Shown: piece after piece, positions 43,522-52,841 of the stretch
How positions within the stretch are numbered: the stretch's first letter is position 1
Layout: every line of letters starts with the position of its first letter
Assembly (NCBI RefSeq): GCF_034932105.1
Contig: NZ_JAYGIG010000011.1
Coordinates: 1 to 64,000, forward strand
Source: Leptothoe sp034932105
GTDB taxonomy: Bacteria > Cyanobacteriota > Cyanobacteriia > Phormidesmidales > Phormidesmidaceae
DNA length: 64,000 nt
Direction: 5' to 3'
Translations under genes and position numbers: made by a program
The notes under the pieces: model-generated
Seen by the model: the letters and a program-made list of their open reading frames with translations, nothing else
Database searches by the model: none
What the model was told of the DNA's origin: nothing

Positions 43522-44271
43522 ATGACTATCCACCCCAAACTCCACCAAGCTTTTGCCCAGGGCCATGCGCTCAAAATTATTAGTGGTTTGACTAACTTTG
43601 ATCGGACCAACGTTTTGGCCGTGGCCCAGGCGGCTCAGCAGGGCGGTGCCACATTTGTGGACATTGCTGCCGATGCTGATCTTGTGCGGCATGTGGGCCA
43701 GCATATTAGCCTGCCGATCTGTGTTTCCGCGATTGATCCTGAAGCATTTCTAGCGCCGGTGGCTGCCGGTGCAATGCTGATTGAAATCGGTAACTTTGAT
43801 GCCTTCTATGCCCAGGGACTGACCTTTGGAGCCAAGGATGTGCTGGGGTTAACCCAGCGTACCCGTGAGCTATTGCCCCACATCCCGCTGTCGGTGACCG
43901 TCCCCCATACCCTGCCGTTAAACGAGCAGGTGCAGCTCGCCGAAGACCTGGTCAACCTAGGGGCAGACATCATTCAAACCGAGGGCGGTACCAGCACTCA
44001 GCCCATCCATGCTGGGAGTATAGGATTGATTGAAAAAGCCACCCCCACCTTGGCGGCGGCCCATGCCATTTCCCGAGCTGTGAGGATACCCGTGCTCTGT
44101 GCCTCTGGTATTTCGGATGTCACGGCCCCCATGGCGATCGCGGCGGGAGCTGCAGGTGTGGGTGTAGGCTCTGCAGTGAATAAGCTGAATAACGAAATTG
44201 CCATGGTTGCCGCTGTTCGCAGTTTGCGTGAATCGTTGCGGACGGTAACCCGTTCGACGGCCACAGTGTAA
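43522..44271 (+). CDS. ycf23: DUF561/Ycf23 family TIM-barrel-like protein
   Basis: Plastid ycf23 homologue of unknown function. The 249 residues read as a small alpha/beta barrel: HALKIISGLTNFDRTNV, LPICVSAIDPEAFLAPV, IQTEGGTSTQP, PVLCASGISDVTAPMAI and AAGVGVGSAVNKL, a pattern like phosphate-binding barrels. It follows adk with 86 bases between. The very long hairpin downstream may close this transcript. Confidence 0.85.
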   Translation: MTIHPKLHQAFAQGHALKIISGLTNFDRTNVLAVAQAAQQGGATFVDIAADADLVRHVGQHISLPICVSAIDPEAFLAPVAAGAMLIEIGNFDAFYAQGLTFGAKDVLGLTQRTRELLPHIPLSVTVPHTLPLNEQVQLAEDLVNLGADIIQTEGGTSTQPIHAGSIGLIEKATPTLAAAHAISRAVRIPVLCASGISDVTAPMAIAAGAAGVGVGSAVNKLNNEIAMVAAVRSLRESLRTVTRSTATV

Positions 44272-44329
44272 GGCCCTGTCTAATATTTAGAACTGGAACG
44301 GCGATCTAAAACCTTTCCAGTTCTATCGC

Positions 44330-44387
44330 CTGTCCTCAATCTATCGGACTGGCCAGTTTGATGGCCAGTCCGATAGATTGAGGACAG
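44330..44387. other. perfect 26-bp hairpin between ycf23 and the Nudix gene
   Basis: Arms 44330-44355 and 44362-44387 pair without mismatch around a six-base GTTTGA loop. There is no T run after it, so this is not a classical terminator. It starts 59 bases after the ycf23 stop and ends 39 bases before the Nudix start. Confidence 0.8.
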
Positions 44388-44426
44388 CTATTGTCATGGT
44401 TGTGTAGTGGTTGACACGGGAAAAAC

Positions 44427-44861
44427 ATGGGCAAACCACGGATTCGACCCATTGTCCTGGGATTGATTCAGCACCAGGGACATCTTTTTGTTAGTAAAGG
44501 TATCGACAAGGTTACAGACCAGGCGTTTTACCGTTTCTTAGGTGGGGGCATTGACTTTGGTGAAACCAGTATCGATGCCCTCAAGCGGGAATTTCAAGAA
44601 GAAATCCAGGCGGAACTGACCAATATTGAATATTTAACCTGTTTGGATAATCTTTTTACCTGCCATGGCAAACCTGGTCACGAGCTAATCCAGCTGTTTC
44701 GGTGTGATTTTGTCGACCCTGATTTTTATCATTTGGACCAGACCTATACCTTGATCGAAGGTGAGGATCGCCATGATGCGATCTGGATCCCGACAGATCA
44801 GGTGCAGGCAGGGGTACTAAACCTAGTACCTGAAAATTGCCATGCCTATATTTATGACTAA
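44427..44861 (+). CDS. Nudix hydrolase
   Basis: A 144-residue pyrophosphohydrolase. The Nudix box reads GGGIDFGETSIDALKREFQE followed by EIQA; the usual Gly near the end is Gln, while the catalytic REFQEE is complete. The substrate (nucleoside diphosphate derivative) is unknown. Its ATG is 39 bases after a long hairpin. It is followed by the convergent ankyrin gene. Confidence 0.85.
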   Translation: MGKPRIRPIVLGLIQHQGHLFVSKGIDKVTDQAFYRFLGGGIDFGETSIDALKREFQEEIQAELTNIEYLTCLDNLFTCHGKPGHELIQLFRCDFVDPDFYHLDQTYTLIEGEDRHDAIWIPTDQVQAGVLNLVPENCHAYIYD

Positions 44862-44923
44862 ATTTATGACTCACCCTGATGGTTAGCTTTATGGCTGGGG
44901 CCCATAACTGGAGTCTGGGTGCT

Positions 44924-45724
44924 CTACATGGCCTGCTGTAGCAGGGTGGAAATCTGACGATTGCCCTGGGCCCTGGCCAAGCTTAAGGCACTGACTCCGC
45001 GCTCGCTGATGCGTGGATTAGCGCCATGATTCAATAGCAAGCTGACCAGTTCGATATTACCCATTTCCACTGCCCGGTACAGCGGATCTGCTTGGTTGGG
45101 GTCAGCGTTTCCCTCCAGTAGGAGCTGGGCAATGGCGATATTGCCAGATTCAACGGCTTTGTATAAGGGGGTAACTCCGGCCACCTGGGCATTGGCATTT
45201 GCTCCGCCCTGCAGTAGCAGTCTGACAATGGGAATGTTCCCCATTTCGGTGGCGCGATATAGCAGGGGGACACCGTAGTTAGTGCGGCGGTCGGGAGATG
45301 CGCCCGCATTGATCAAAATCTGTACTAGCTCGATATTGCCCATGTCAACGGCCCGACCCAAGGCGGTTTGTCCGCTTGCGCTGACCACATCTACTTCGGC
45401 CCCTCGGTCCACTAGGAGCTGAACCATGCCCTGGTTGCCCTGTTCGGTTGCGATCGCAACAGGATAGCCCACGTAGCGATTGCCCGTATCTACGTTGGCC
45501 CCCTGATCTAGGGCTAGTTTTGTCCGTTGGACATTGCCACTTTGAACAGCCTCTAACAGCTGTTGATCCAGGGATGGCAACCCAGCCTGCAACGAGTCTG
45601 CCTGGGCCATAGATTCAGCCAGTACTGATACCAGCCGTGTCGACTGTATTTGCATGAGTTGAGGATTCAGTGCGCTGATGGCCAATAGAGCACTGGCCCA
45701 TTGAAGGATAGAGGTGCTTTTCAC
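44924..45724 (-). CDS. exported ankyrin-repeat protein
   Basis: A 266-residue protein with a hydrophobic N-terminal helix (LQWASALLAISAL) that may act as signal or anchor. From about residue 50 to the end there are six to seven ankyrin repeats with the motif MGNIELVxxLLxxGAxP; three repeats share an almost identical MGNIELV or MGNIPIV phrase. Ankyrin repeats bind partner proteins. The partner here is unknown, and export makes a periplasmic role likely. Confidence 0.8.
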   Translation of the reverse strand: MKSTSILQWASALLAISALNPQLMQIQSTRLVSVLAESMAQADSLQAGLPSLDQQLLEAVQSGNVQRTKLALDQGANVDTGNRYVGYPVAIATEQGNQGMVQLLVDRGAEVDVVSASGQTALGRAVDMGNIELVQILINAGASPDRRTNYGVPLLYRATEMGNIPIVRLLLQGGANANAQVAGVTPLYKAVESGNIAIAQLLLEGNADPNQADPLYRAVEMGNIELVSLLLNHGANPRISERGVSALSLARAQGNRQISTLLQQAM

Positions 45725-45953
45725 TATGGGTTCTAAACAGCAACATATCTACAGTCCATCAATGTCATCCTAAAGTTTCCCCTAGCCATAAAAGCCCACT
45801 AGCCTTCACTTTCCCCTTATCCATATAAGGCTTCATTCCTATTAGGGGGTGGTTATCCGTATGGTTAAATATGTGCGCCCAATAAAATAGGGGCGGCTGC
45901 GAACAACCTCCCCTACTCAATGAATCCTAACGGGCCGTTATCGCCACTGGCTG

Positions 45954-46979
45954 CTATCGAAACATGCTGCTGACAGAGCTTTCCTCGTGGATGCGCCAGA
46001 TGGTTTCCCCCAGCAAGTTAGCAATGGTCAAGGTGGTGAGCTGGGCAAATTGCCGATCTGGGGGCACAGGGATGGTATTTGTCACAATCACCTCTTCAAA
46101 AATGCCGCTGGATAACCGTTCGACCGCAGGTGGGGAAAATACAGCGTGGGTAGCACAGGCATAAACCTGGCGGGCTCCCTGGGCACGCAGTAACCTCGCC
46201 CCTTCAGAGATAGTGCCACCTGTGTCGATCATATCGTCCACAAGGACGGCGGTTTTACCCTCCACATCCCCAATCAAATTCATTACTTCAGCCACATTGT
46301 GGGCCTGACGTCGTTTATCAATAATGGCCAATGGCGCATCATCTAAACGTTTAGCGATGGCGCGGGCACGGGCCACCCCACCCACATCGGGAGACACCAC
46401 AACTAAGTCACTGAGACGTTTGCTGGCGAGATAATTGACCAATACGGGAGCACCATATATGTGATCGCAAGGGATATCGAAATACCCTTGAATCTGAGAG
46501 GAGTGTAAGTCCATCGCCAGAACACGGTTAGCGCCAGCTTGGGTAATGAGGTTAGCCACTAACTTGGCCGTAATGGATTCGCGACCAGCTGTCTTACGAT
46601 CGGCACGGGCATAACCATAGTAGGGAATAACCGCTGTAATCTGACGGGCGGAAGCACGTCTACAGGCGTCGATCATGATGAGTAATTCCATCAGATGATC
46701 GTTGACCGGTCGACATGTGGGTTGAATCAGGTAAACATCACATCCACGGATGGACTCCTGGATTTGAACATACAGTTCACCATCGGCAAACTGCTTACGG
46801 ACCATAGGTCCTAAGTCCATTCCTAGGTAGCGTGCAACTTCTTTAGAGAGAGCTGGATTGGATGAGCCCGAAAATAACTTCAGGCGACTCTTGTCTTCCA
46901 AAGTTGGCAGGGTGGCTGTAGCAGGCAGTGTTGCAGAGCTGATCACGGCAGGCCCTCGAATCATACTTGGCGAGTTCAT
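45954..46979 (-). CDS. prs: ribose-phosphate pyrophosphokinase
   Basis: Makes PRPP from ribose 5-phosphate and ATP for nucleotide, His and Trp synthesis. The ATG at 46979 (MNSPSMIRGPAVISS) gives 341 residues; the frame is open 26 codons further. The core starts at LKLFSGSSNPALSKEVARYLG. Motifs include the ATP loop FADGELYVQI, the PRPP loop VLVDDMIDTGGTI and DLHSSQIQGYFDIP. It is transcribed alone; the 679 bases upstream are listed separately. Confidence 0.93.
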   Translation of the reverse strand: MNSPSMIRGPAVISSATLPATATLPTLEDKSRLKLFSGSSNPALSKEVARYLGMDLGPMVRKQFADGELYVQIQESIRGCDVYLIQPTCRPVNDHLMELLIMIDACRRASARQITAVIPYYGYARADRKTAGRESITAKLVANLITQAGANRVLAMDLHSSQIQGYFDIPCDHIYGAPVLVNYLASKRLSDLVVVSPDVGGVARARAIAKRLDDAPLAIIDKRRQAHNVAEVMNLIGDVEGKTAVLVDDMIDTGGTISEGARLLRAQGARQVYACATHAVFSPPAVERLSSGIFEEVIVTNTIPVPPDRQFAQLTTLTIANLLGETIWRIHEESSVSSMFR

Positions 46980-47658
46980 GCAAATCGTAACATCGGTCTT
47001 AGAAAAATCTGAGCGTATTTTTCCTAAGTGAGATATTTCTTCGAAGCACCCTGGCATCTAACTGATATGTAGGAATTAGCGGCATAGCCAAATCCCATAT
47101 ATCGATAGCTCCATAGGCTAGATTATTTACCTACTTTATTGGCATTACACTTTATTGGCATTACATCGGATAACCTTTCAGTAATATCTCTGATTGCCCT
47201 AATGGATCTAAGACAATAAGACTGTGACTAACACAGCGGACAAATGCTTGCAAAGTTGGGCAATGAGTGACCATAGACGCCAGAGATTTTATATCTGAAC
47301 TACCCAAGCATTGTCTGCATGTGATGACACCTAATCGATCTAGGGATGCTCGATGCTAATGCAAGGTTTTATCGTTCTAACCTAAACCCGCTCTTGTGCA
47401 GACATTTAGATGGTAGATGGCGATAAATCCACGGAATTTTAAAGAAATTTTTAAAGAAGACAATCGCTTGAGCCTTAAAGCCCATGCAAGTAAATTGTAT
47501 CTTTGAATACAAATATGAGGCTAATCATATCAGAACTATTAGCCGTTAGTACAGTAATTGCTTTGGCTAATTTTTGAGGGTAAACCCATCGGGGACAGGG
47601 GCATCCTGCCAGGATGTTTGAGATTAAATCAGGCTGGGGATTCGCCCTGCCCAGAAGG
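46980..47658. other. intergenic region upstream of prs with a 16-bp tandem duplication
   Basis: The longest gene-free stretch in the window. ACTTTATTGGCATTAC is present twice without a gap at 47133-47148 and 47149-47164. The rest is AT-rich. The DUF3067 gene ends at 47659. No gene, tRNA or regulatory RNA was recognised. Confidence 0.45.
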
Positions 47659-47970
47659 TTAATCGATCAGCCATTCCGAAGCTCGTCTGCCCAAATCAAT
47701 GGGAATGCTTACCGCTTTACCTAGCCTGGGGCGTTCCTTGGTTTGCTCAATGGCCGTTTGAATCTGAGTTAAACAACCCATCGCTTCTAGGTACAGCACA
47801 ATGTCTTTTAAATGGGCCAGATATTCCTCCTCCTCCATGGGAAAAGAAACCTGTTCTAAGTAGCGCCACATGACTTGGAAAAAGACCTTGGTGGAGGTTT
47901 TACGGATTTGTACATCAAATGAGTAACCCCATTTATCGATCAGTAAGTTTTGGAAATCTTCGGGGGTCAT
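47659..47970 (-). CDS. DUF3067 family protein
   Basis: A 103-residue soluble protein. MTPEDFQNLLIDKWGYSFDV, KVFFQVMWRYLEQVSFPM and ERPRLGKAVSIPIDLG are typical of DUF3067, which is conserved in cyanobacteria and plants. Function unknown. It lies close to the divergent petC-petA pair, which is a contextual hint toward photosynthesis, not proof. Confidence 0.8.
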   Translation of the reverse strand: MTPEDFQNLLIDKWGYSFDVQIRKTSTKVFFQVMWRYLEQVSFPMEEEEYLAHLKDIVLYLEAMGCLTQIQTAIEQTKERPRLGKAVSIPIDLGRRASEWLID

Positions 47971-48055
47971 AGCTCATTTATGGGGGCTCTTTTACATTTG
48001 TTTACACGATTTCAGATAGCGAACTATTCCTCGGTCAAGGTTGGAATGCCGTTCT

Positions 48056-48301
48056 TTAGCTCTCAAAGTACCGTTCTTTACGGTTGATCAGCTCCCATGG
48101 TGATAGCCGAATCAAGGGGGTTTGGGGCTTGTTCTGGATTTCACTACGGTGTGGACATTTGGCAAATAGCCGCTTTGGGACAACGATTGTAACGGCTAAA
48201 CCCTGAGAAGAAAGGTTTATCTGAGACGGCAAAATGTAATAATACTCATAGCAATTTACAAACTTCTGTGACGGTACGGGCTGAAAATGTTGTCTGGCCA
48301 A
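48056..48301 (-). CDS. small hypothetical protein divergent from petC
   Basis: An 81-residue frame (MARQHFQPVPSQKFVNCYEY), basic with mixed hydrophobic residues (AVTIVVPKRLFAKC). I do not recognise it. It is 70 bases from the petC start on the opposite strand and 85 bases before the DUF3067 gene. Nothing in the sequence proves it is expressed. Could be a genuine small gene or a long chance frame. Confidence 0.45.
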   Translation of the reverse strand: MARQHFQPVPSQKFVNCYEYYYILPSQINLSSQGLAVTIVVPKRLFAKCPHRSEIQNKPQTPLIRLSPWELINRKERYFES

Positions 48302-48371
48302 CGTTCACAAGCTTGTTTGCGCTGGGCAATGCAGCCTTTAGATTCATACTCGCATATATAGTCTGATAGTT

Positions 48372-48914
48372 ATGGCTCAAGCTTCTGGAAACCCTGATGT
48401 CCCTGATTTAGGGCGTCGCCAATTTATGAATCTGCTCACATTCGGAGCAGCAACTGGTACGGCTGTGGGTGCTCTTTACCCCGTTGTGAAGTTTTTTTTG
48501 CCCCCGAGCAGTGGCTCGACTGGTGGCGGTCTCGTCGCTAAGGATGAACTGGGCAACGATGTGATCGCTAGCAGTTATTTGAAAACCCACGGCGCTGGTG
48601 ACCGCTCTCTGGTTCAAGGTCTGAAGGGTGATCCAACGTATTTAGTTGTAACTGATGATGGTGCCATTGATAGCTACGCTGTCAATGCAGTCTGTACTCA
48701 CTTAGGCTGTGTGGTGCCTTGGAATGCGGGTGCAAATAAGTTTATGTGCCCCTGCCACGGTTCTCAGTATGACTCTGCCGGCAAGGTGGTTCGTGGCCCG
48801 GCTCCCCTATCCCTGCCCTTGGCTCAAGCGGATGTGGGCAGTGATGACAAGGTGGTTTTGAGCCCTTGGACCGACACTGACTTTAGAACAGGCGATGCTC
48901 CCTGGTGGGCTTAG
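48372..48914 (+). CDS. petC: cytochrome b6f Rieske iron-sulfur subunit
   Basis: The 180 residues have an uncleaved membrane anchor (FMNLLTFGAATGTAVGALYP) preceded by a twin-arginine-like GRRQF. The 2Fe-2S ligands are in CTHLGCVVPWN and CPCHGSQYD. The subunit accepts electrons from plastoquinol and passes them to cytochrome f. It forms an operon with petA, 55 bases downstream, as usual in cyanobacteria. Confidence 0.96.
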   Translation: MAQASGNPDVPDLGRRQFMNLLTFGAATGTAVGALYPVVKFFLPPSSGSTGGGLVAKDELGNDVIASSYLKTHGAGDRSLVQGLKGDPTYLVVTDDGAIDSYAVNAVCTHLGCVVPWNAGANKFMCPCHGSQYDSAGKVVRGPAPLSLPLAQADVGSDDKVVLSPWTDTDFRTGDAPWWA

Positions 48915-48969
48915 GCTTTCTATTTTTCTTGATTTCTCTCTACGTACTTGAATTGCTGGCGTGTGACGG

Positions 48970-49938
48970 ATGAAATTTAATTTTTTAGGCGTGTTCAATA
49001 AGCTGGCTAAGGCCATTGTCTCTAGTGCTGTGGTTGCGATCGCAACCCTGGGGCTAGTAATGACTAATGCCCAATCGGCAGCCGCTTACCCCTTCTGGGC
49101 TCAAGAAAACTATGCAGTACCTCGGGAAGCCACTGGCAAGATTGTTTGTGCCAACTGCCACCTAGGTAAAAAGACCACTCAAATTGAAGTGCCCCAGGCG
49201 GTACTCCCCGACACCGTTTTTGAAGCGGTGGTTAAGGTGCCCTACGACCTCGATGCTCAGCAGGTATTGGGCGACGGTAGCAAAGGAGGTCTGAATGTAG
49301 GTGCTCTACTGATGCTGCCCGATGGGTTCACCTTGGCTCCTGAAGATCGCATTCCTGAGGAAATGAAGGAAGAGATTGGCGGTACCTTCTATACTCCTTA
49401 CGACGACGAGCATCCCAACTGGCTGATCGTAGGCCCGGTGCCCGGTGAACAGTATCAGGAAATTATTTTCCCGGTACTTTCCCCCGACCCTAATGCTGAT
49501 CAGAACGCTCACTTTGGTAAGTACCAGATTCATGTTGGTGGTAACCGTGGCCGTGGTCAGGTATATCCAACGGGTCAGGCCACGAATAATGTTGTTTACA
49601 CTGCTTCCAAGGGCGGCACCATTACCGATATCGTCAAGGGTGACTACAGTACTGAAGTGACCATTCAGACTGCCGATGGTGTAATCGTCACTGAAAGTCT
49701 TCAGCCCGGACCAGAGCTGATTGTGTCCAAGGGTGATGCAGTGGCAGCGGGTGCTCCCCTGACTAACGACCCCAATGTGGGTGGTTTTGGTCAGCACGAC
49801 ACTGAGATTGTTCTACAGAGCCCCAACCGCATTAAAGGCCTTTTGGCTTTCCTAGCGGCTGCTGCTTTGACTCAGGTTATGCTGGTGCTGAAGAAGAAAC
49901 AGGTTGAGACTGTTCAAGCGGCAAATGTGACCTTCTAA
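48970..49938 (+). CDS. petA: apocytochrome f
   Basis: Heme c subunit of cytochrome b6f. The 322 residues comprise a signal peptide (ending AAAYPFWAQENY; the mature Tyr amine is an axial heme ligand), heme site CANCHLG, a large lumenal domain and a C-terminal membrane helix (LLAFLAAAALTQVMLVL) with a short stromal tail. It follows petC and ends at an intrinsic terminator. Confidence 0.96.
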   Translation: MKFNFLGVFNKLAKAIVSSAVVAIATLGLVMTNAQSAAAYPFWAQENYAVPREATGKIVCANCHLGKKTTQIEVPQAVLPDTVFEAVVKVPYDLDAQQVLGDGSKGGLNVGALLMLPDGFTLAPEDRIPEEMKEEIGGTFYTPYDDEHPNWLIVGPVPGEQYQEIIFPVLSPDPNADQNAHFGKYQIHVGGNRGRGQVYPTGQATNNVVYTASKGGTITDIVKGDYSTEVTIQTADGVIVTESLQPGPELIVSKGDAVAAGAPLTNDPNVGGFGQHDTEIVLQSPNRIKGLLAFLAAAALTQVMLVLKKKQVETVQAANVTF

Positions 49939-49977
49939 GGACGGTTTGGCTGCTCAACTCAGTTCGGAAATTTAATG

Positions 49978-50008
49978 GGGAGGGTGCCTTGGGCATCTTC
50001 CCTTTTTT
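49978..50008 (+). terminator. petCA operon terminator
   Basis: An 11-bp stem with two G-U pairs (49978-49988 with 49992-50002, loop TTG) is followed directly by six T. It lies 40 bases after the petA stop: a classical intrinsic terminator on the plus strand. Confidence 0.88.
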
Positions 50009-50150
50009 AATGGGAAATGTTGATGGGAAATTGTATGGGATATCCTCCGAGAGTTAGGGAAACGCTTTCTCGGTATCGCCGCTGTCCCAAAGGGCTTACC
50101 ATGGGAGACGATTAGGCCGAAAGGCCATGAGCCGTTAACTTTCCTTTTCA

Positions 50151-51602
50151 ATGAGCGTAGTCCTTTACAACACCCTGTCTCGCCGCAAAGAACCGTTTCA
50201 GCCTTTGATTGCTGGGACCGCCAAGATTTACTGCTGCGGTGTGACGGTGTATGACTACTGTCACCTGGGCCATGCTCGCTGCTATGTGGTTTGGGATATT
50301 GTCCGTCGCTACCTACGGTGGCGGGGCTATGACGTGCTATATGTGCAAAATTTTACGGATATTGATGACAAAATTTTGAACCGTGCCCGTCAAGAAGGGA
50401 CCACCATGGAGGCCATTTCCCAGCGTTACATTGAGGCCTACCACGAAGATATGGCTCGGCTCAATATTCTAGAAGCTGACGAATATACCTATGCCACCCA
50501 CACCCTGGATGGGATCAAGCGGCTGATTGGGGAACTGGAGCAAAAGGGTTATGCCTATGCCGCTGGTGGCGATGTTTACTATAAAGTGCGTCAGTTTAAG
50601 GGCTATGGCAAGCTCTCAGGTCGCAAGCTAGATGACATGCAGGCCGGGGCCAGTGGTCGTGTGGGTGGAGATGAGACGAAAAAACAGGACCCGTTTGACT
50701 TTGCCCTATGGAAAGGGGCAAAGCCGGAGGAACCGGCCTGGGATTCCCCCTGGGGGGCAGGGCGACCGGGTTGGCACATTGAGTGCTCGGCCATGGTGCG
50801 CGATCGCTTGGGGGACACCATTGATATTCACATGGGGGGCGGGGATCTTACCTTTCCCCACCATGAAAATGAAATTGCCCAGTCGGAGGCGGCTACGGGG
50901 AAGCCCCTCTCCCAGTATTGGATGCACAACGGCATGGTGAATGTGAATGGGGAAAAGATGTCCAAATCTTTGGGTAACTTCACCACCATTCGGCAGCTGC
51001 TGGATGATGATGACGGACTGCATCCCATGGCCCTGAGGCTATTCCTGTGCCAGGCTCAGTACCGCAAGCCGGTGGACTTTACGGCGGATGCGATCGCATC
51101 CGCCACTAAAAGCTGGCAAACCTTCAAAGATGGTCTGTTGTTTGGCCATACCCATGGCCCCCAGCTAAATTGGGCTGACACCGTCCCCCTAGAACTCAAC
51201 CGAGGGAGCGAGGTAGTACAGCGATTCCAGTCAGCGATGGATGATGACTTCAATACCTCTGAAGCCATAGCTGTCCTGTTTGAACTGGCCAAGGAATTGC
51301 GCCGCCAAGGCAACCTTTTGGTGCATGAGGGCAAAACCGATGGAGATAGCGTCTACCTCCAACATCAGTGGAGCACCCTGGTGGGTCTAGCCCAGGTGCT
51401 GGGTATAGAAGCCACACCGGACAGTAGCCCCAACCTCCAGGCAGGCCCCAGCGATGCTGAAATTGCCACCTTGATTGAACAACGATTGGCCGCTAAAAAG
51501 GCTAAGGACTTTGCCCTGTCGGATCAAATTCGGGATGATTTGACCGCCCAAGGAATCACGTTGATCGATAAGCCCGGCGGTGTAACGGAGTGGCATCGTT
51601 AG
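50151..51602 (+). CDS. cysS: cysteinyl-tRNA synthetase
   Basis: Charges tRNA-Cys. The 483 residues show the HIGH-like motif HLGHARCY (about 37-44), the zinc region CCGVTVYD, GRPGWHIECSAM, PHHENEIAQSEA and KMSKSLGN (about 268-275). The length is typical. The usual FTDIDDKI is present. No operon partner is seen; three 15-bp tandem repeats follow the stop. Confidence 0.95.
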   Translation: MSVVLYNTLSRRKEPFQPLIAGTAKIYCCGVTVYDYCHLGHARCYVVWDIVRRYLRWRGYDVLYVQNFTDIDDKILNRARQEGTTMEAISQRYIEAYHEDMARLNILEADEYTYATHTLDGIKRLIGELEQKGYAYAAGGDVYYKVRQFKGYGKLSGRKLDDMQAGASGRVGGDETKKQDPFDFALWKGAKPEEPAWDSPWGAGRPGWHIECSAMVRDRLGDTIDIHMGGGDLTFPHHENEIAQSEAATGKPLSQYWMHNGMVNVNGEKMSKSLGNFTTIRQLLDDDDGLHPMALRLFLCQAQYRKPVDFTADAIASATKSWQTFKDGLLFGHTHGPQLNWADTVPLELNRGSEVVQRFQSAMDDDFNTSEAIAVLFELAKELRRQGNLLVHEGKTDGDSVYLQHQWSTLVGLAQVLGIEATPDSSPNLQAGPSDAEIATLIEQRLAAKKAKDFALSDQIRDDLTAQGITLIDKPGGVTEWHR

Positions 51603-51619
51603 AATGCCCGAGCTCCAGT

Positions 51620-51664
51620 TTCTGGAGTTTCAGCTTCTGGAGTTCCAGTTTCTGAAGTTCTAGT
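51620..51664. repeat. three imperfect 15-bp tandem repeats after cysS
   Basis: Units TTCTGGAGTTTCAGC, TTCTGGAGTTCCAGT and TTCTGAAGTTCTAGT follow each other at a 15-base period. A related AGCTCCAGT precedes them. TGGAG and CTCCA are complementary, so weak stem formation is possible. Confidence 0.7.
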
Positions 51665-51725
51665 TAATTGAATAGGAGATCGCCATGCTTGTTATCCTGC
51701 CTATCAGATCATGGAGTCGCAGTCT

Positions 51726-52841
51726 TTAAAGGCCATACTCCTCAAGCACCGCATCATCCAAATCATCCACGGAAGCCGCATCCATAATCTCTGAACACAT
51801 ATCGTGCAGATCTTGATGGCGTTGCCGACGGGACGTGCGGCGATATTTCTTGGCCTCTAGCTTGGGCTCATGCATTACCTGGCCATCGCTGCCCATTTTC
51901 ACTTTTTCACTGGCTTCCATATCCGGGCGATGGTCCAGCTGTTGCTGGTGCTGTAGCACCTCATCCAATAAGGATAGGTAGTAGCCGTAGCGTTCCCAGT
52001 CCCCTTTGACGCCACAGCCCGGCTCATCTCGATGGAGGCAGTTGTTGAACTGACATTGGCCTCGGCGCTGACGCACCTCCGGGAAGCAGTCCATTAATGT
52101 CTCCACCGTGCAGGTGACATCGGGTTGATTAAACCCAGGGGTGTCGGCTAGCAGCCCCCCCGTGGGTAGCTCAAACAGTTCCACATGGCGGGTAGTATGA
52201 CGTCCTCGGCCCAGCTTGCCGGATACCGTATTGGTGCGGGCTTCCACATCGGGCACCAGACGATTTAAGAGGCTGGATTTACCTACCCCTGAGGGTCCGG
52301 CCACAACGCTCACCCGATGCTGCAAGGCCTCCGTCAGGGGCCGGGGAAGATTTTTATCATTCCGTACGCTGATCAGTAGAGGGTCATAGCCCCAACTCCG
52401 CAGTCGAGTCTGCCAATGGTCGATGGCTGACCCAGGCAACAAGTCTTGTTTATTCAGACACAGGGTGACGGGAATGCCGGTGGACTCTGCTTTGACTAAA
52501 AATCGACTGAGTTGGGCGGGGTCTAGGTTCGGTTCGGCGAGGGCAAATACCAGCAGAATTTGGTCCACATTGGAAATCGGTGGACGGTCAAGCAGGTTAG
52601 AGCGGGGGTGGATGGTTGCGATCGCGCCACGGCAATCCTGCCAATCCATCTCCTCCACCAGCACCCGATCGCCCACCACCACCTGCTGCCCGAGCTTTTT
52701 CAACCGGGCTCGACGGGTACACAAAAAATAGAGTGGTTTGGGCCCCTCTAAAGCCAGCCTTACCTGATAGTAATTTGCCTGACAAGCAACCACTGTACCT
52801 AGTGCAGATAAAGGCCTAGGTGGTTCTAATGCTCCCCTCAT
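51726..52841 (-). CDS. rsgA: ribosome small-subunit-dependent GTPase RsgA
   Basis: A late assembly factor of the 30S subunit. The 371 residues have an N-terminal OB domain, a circularly permuted G domain (NKQDLL before GPSGVGKSSLLN, then DTPGF) and the zinc site CQFNNCLHRDEPGCGVK. A charged C-terminal tail (YRRTSRRQRHQDLHDM) is present. Its ATG overlaps the TusA stop (ATGA), so the two are translationally coupled. Confidence 0.92.
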   Translation of the reverse strand: MRGALEPPRPLSALGTVVACQANYYQVRLALEGPKPLYFLCTRRARLKKLGQQVVVGDRVLVEEMDWQDCRGAIATIHPRSNLLDRPPISNVDQILLVFALAEPNLDPAQLSRFLVKAESTGIPVTLCLNKQDLLPGSAIDHWQTRLRSWGYDPLLISVRNDKNLPRPLTEALQHRVSVVAGPSGVGKSSLLNRLVPDVEARTNTVSGKLGRGRHTTRHVELFELPTGGLLADTPGFNQPDVTCTVETLMDCFPEVRQRRGQCQFNNCLHRDEPGCGVKGDWERYGYYLSLLDEVLQHQQQLDHRPDMEASEKVKMGSDGQVMHEPKLEAKKYRRTSRRQRHQDLHDMCSEIMDAASVDDLDDAVLEEYGL

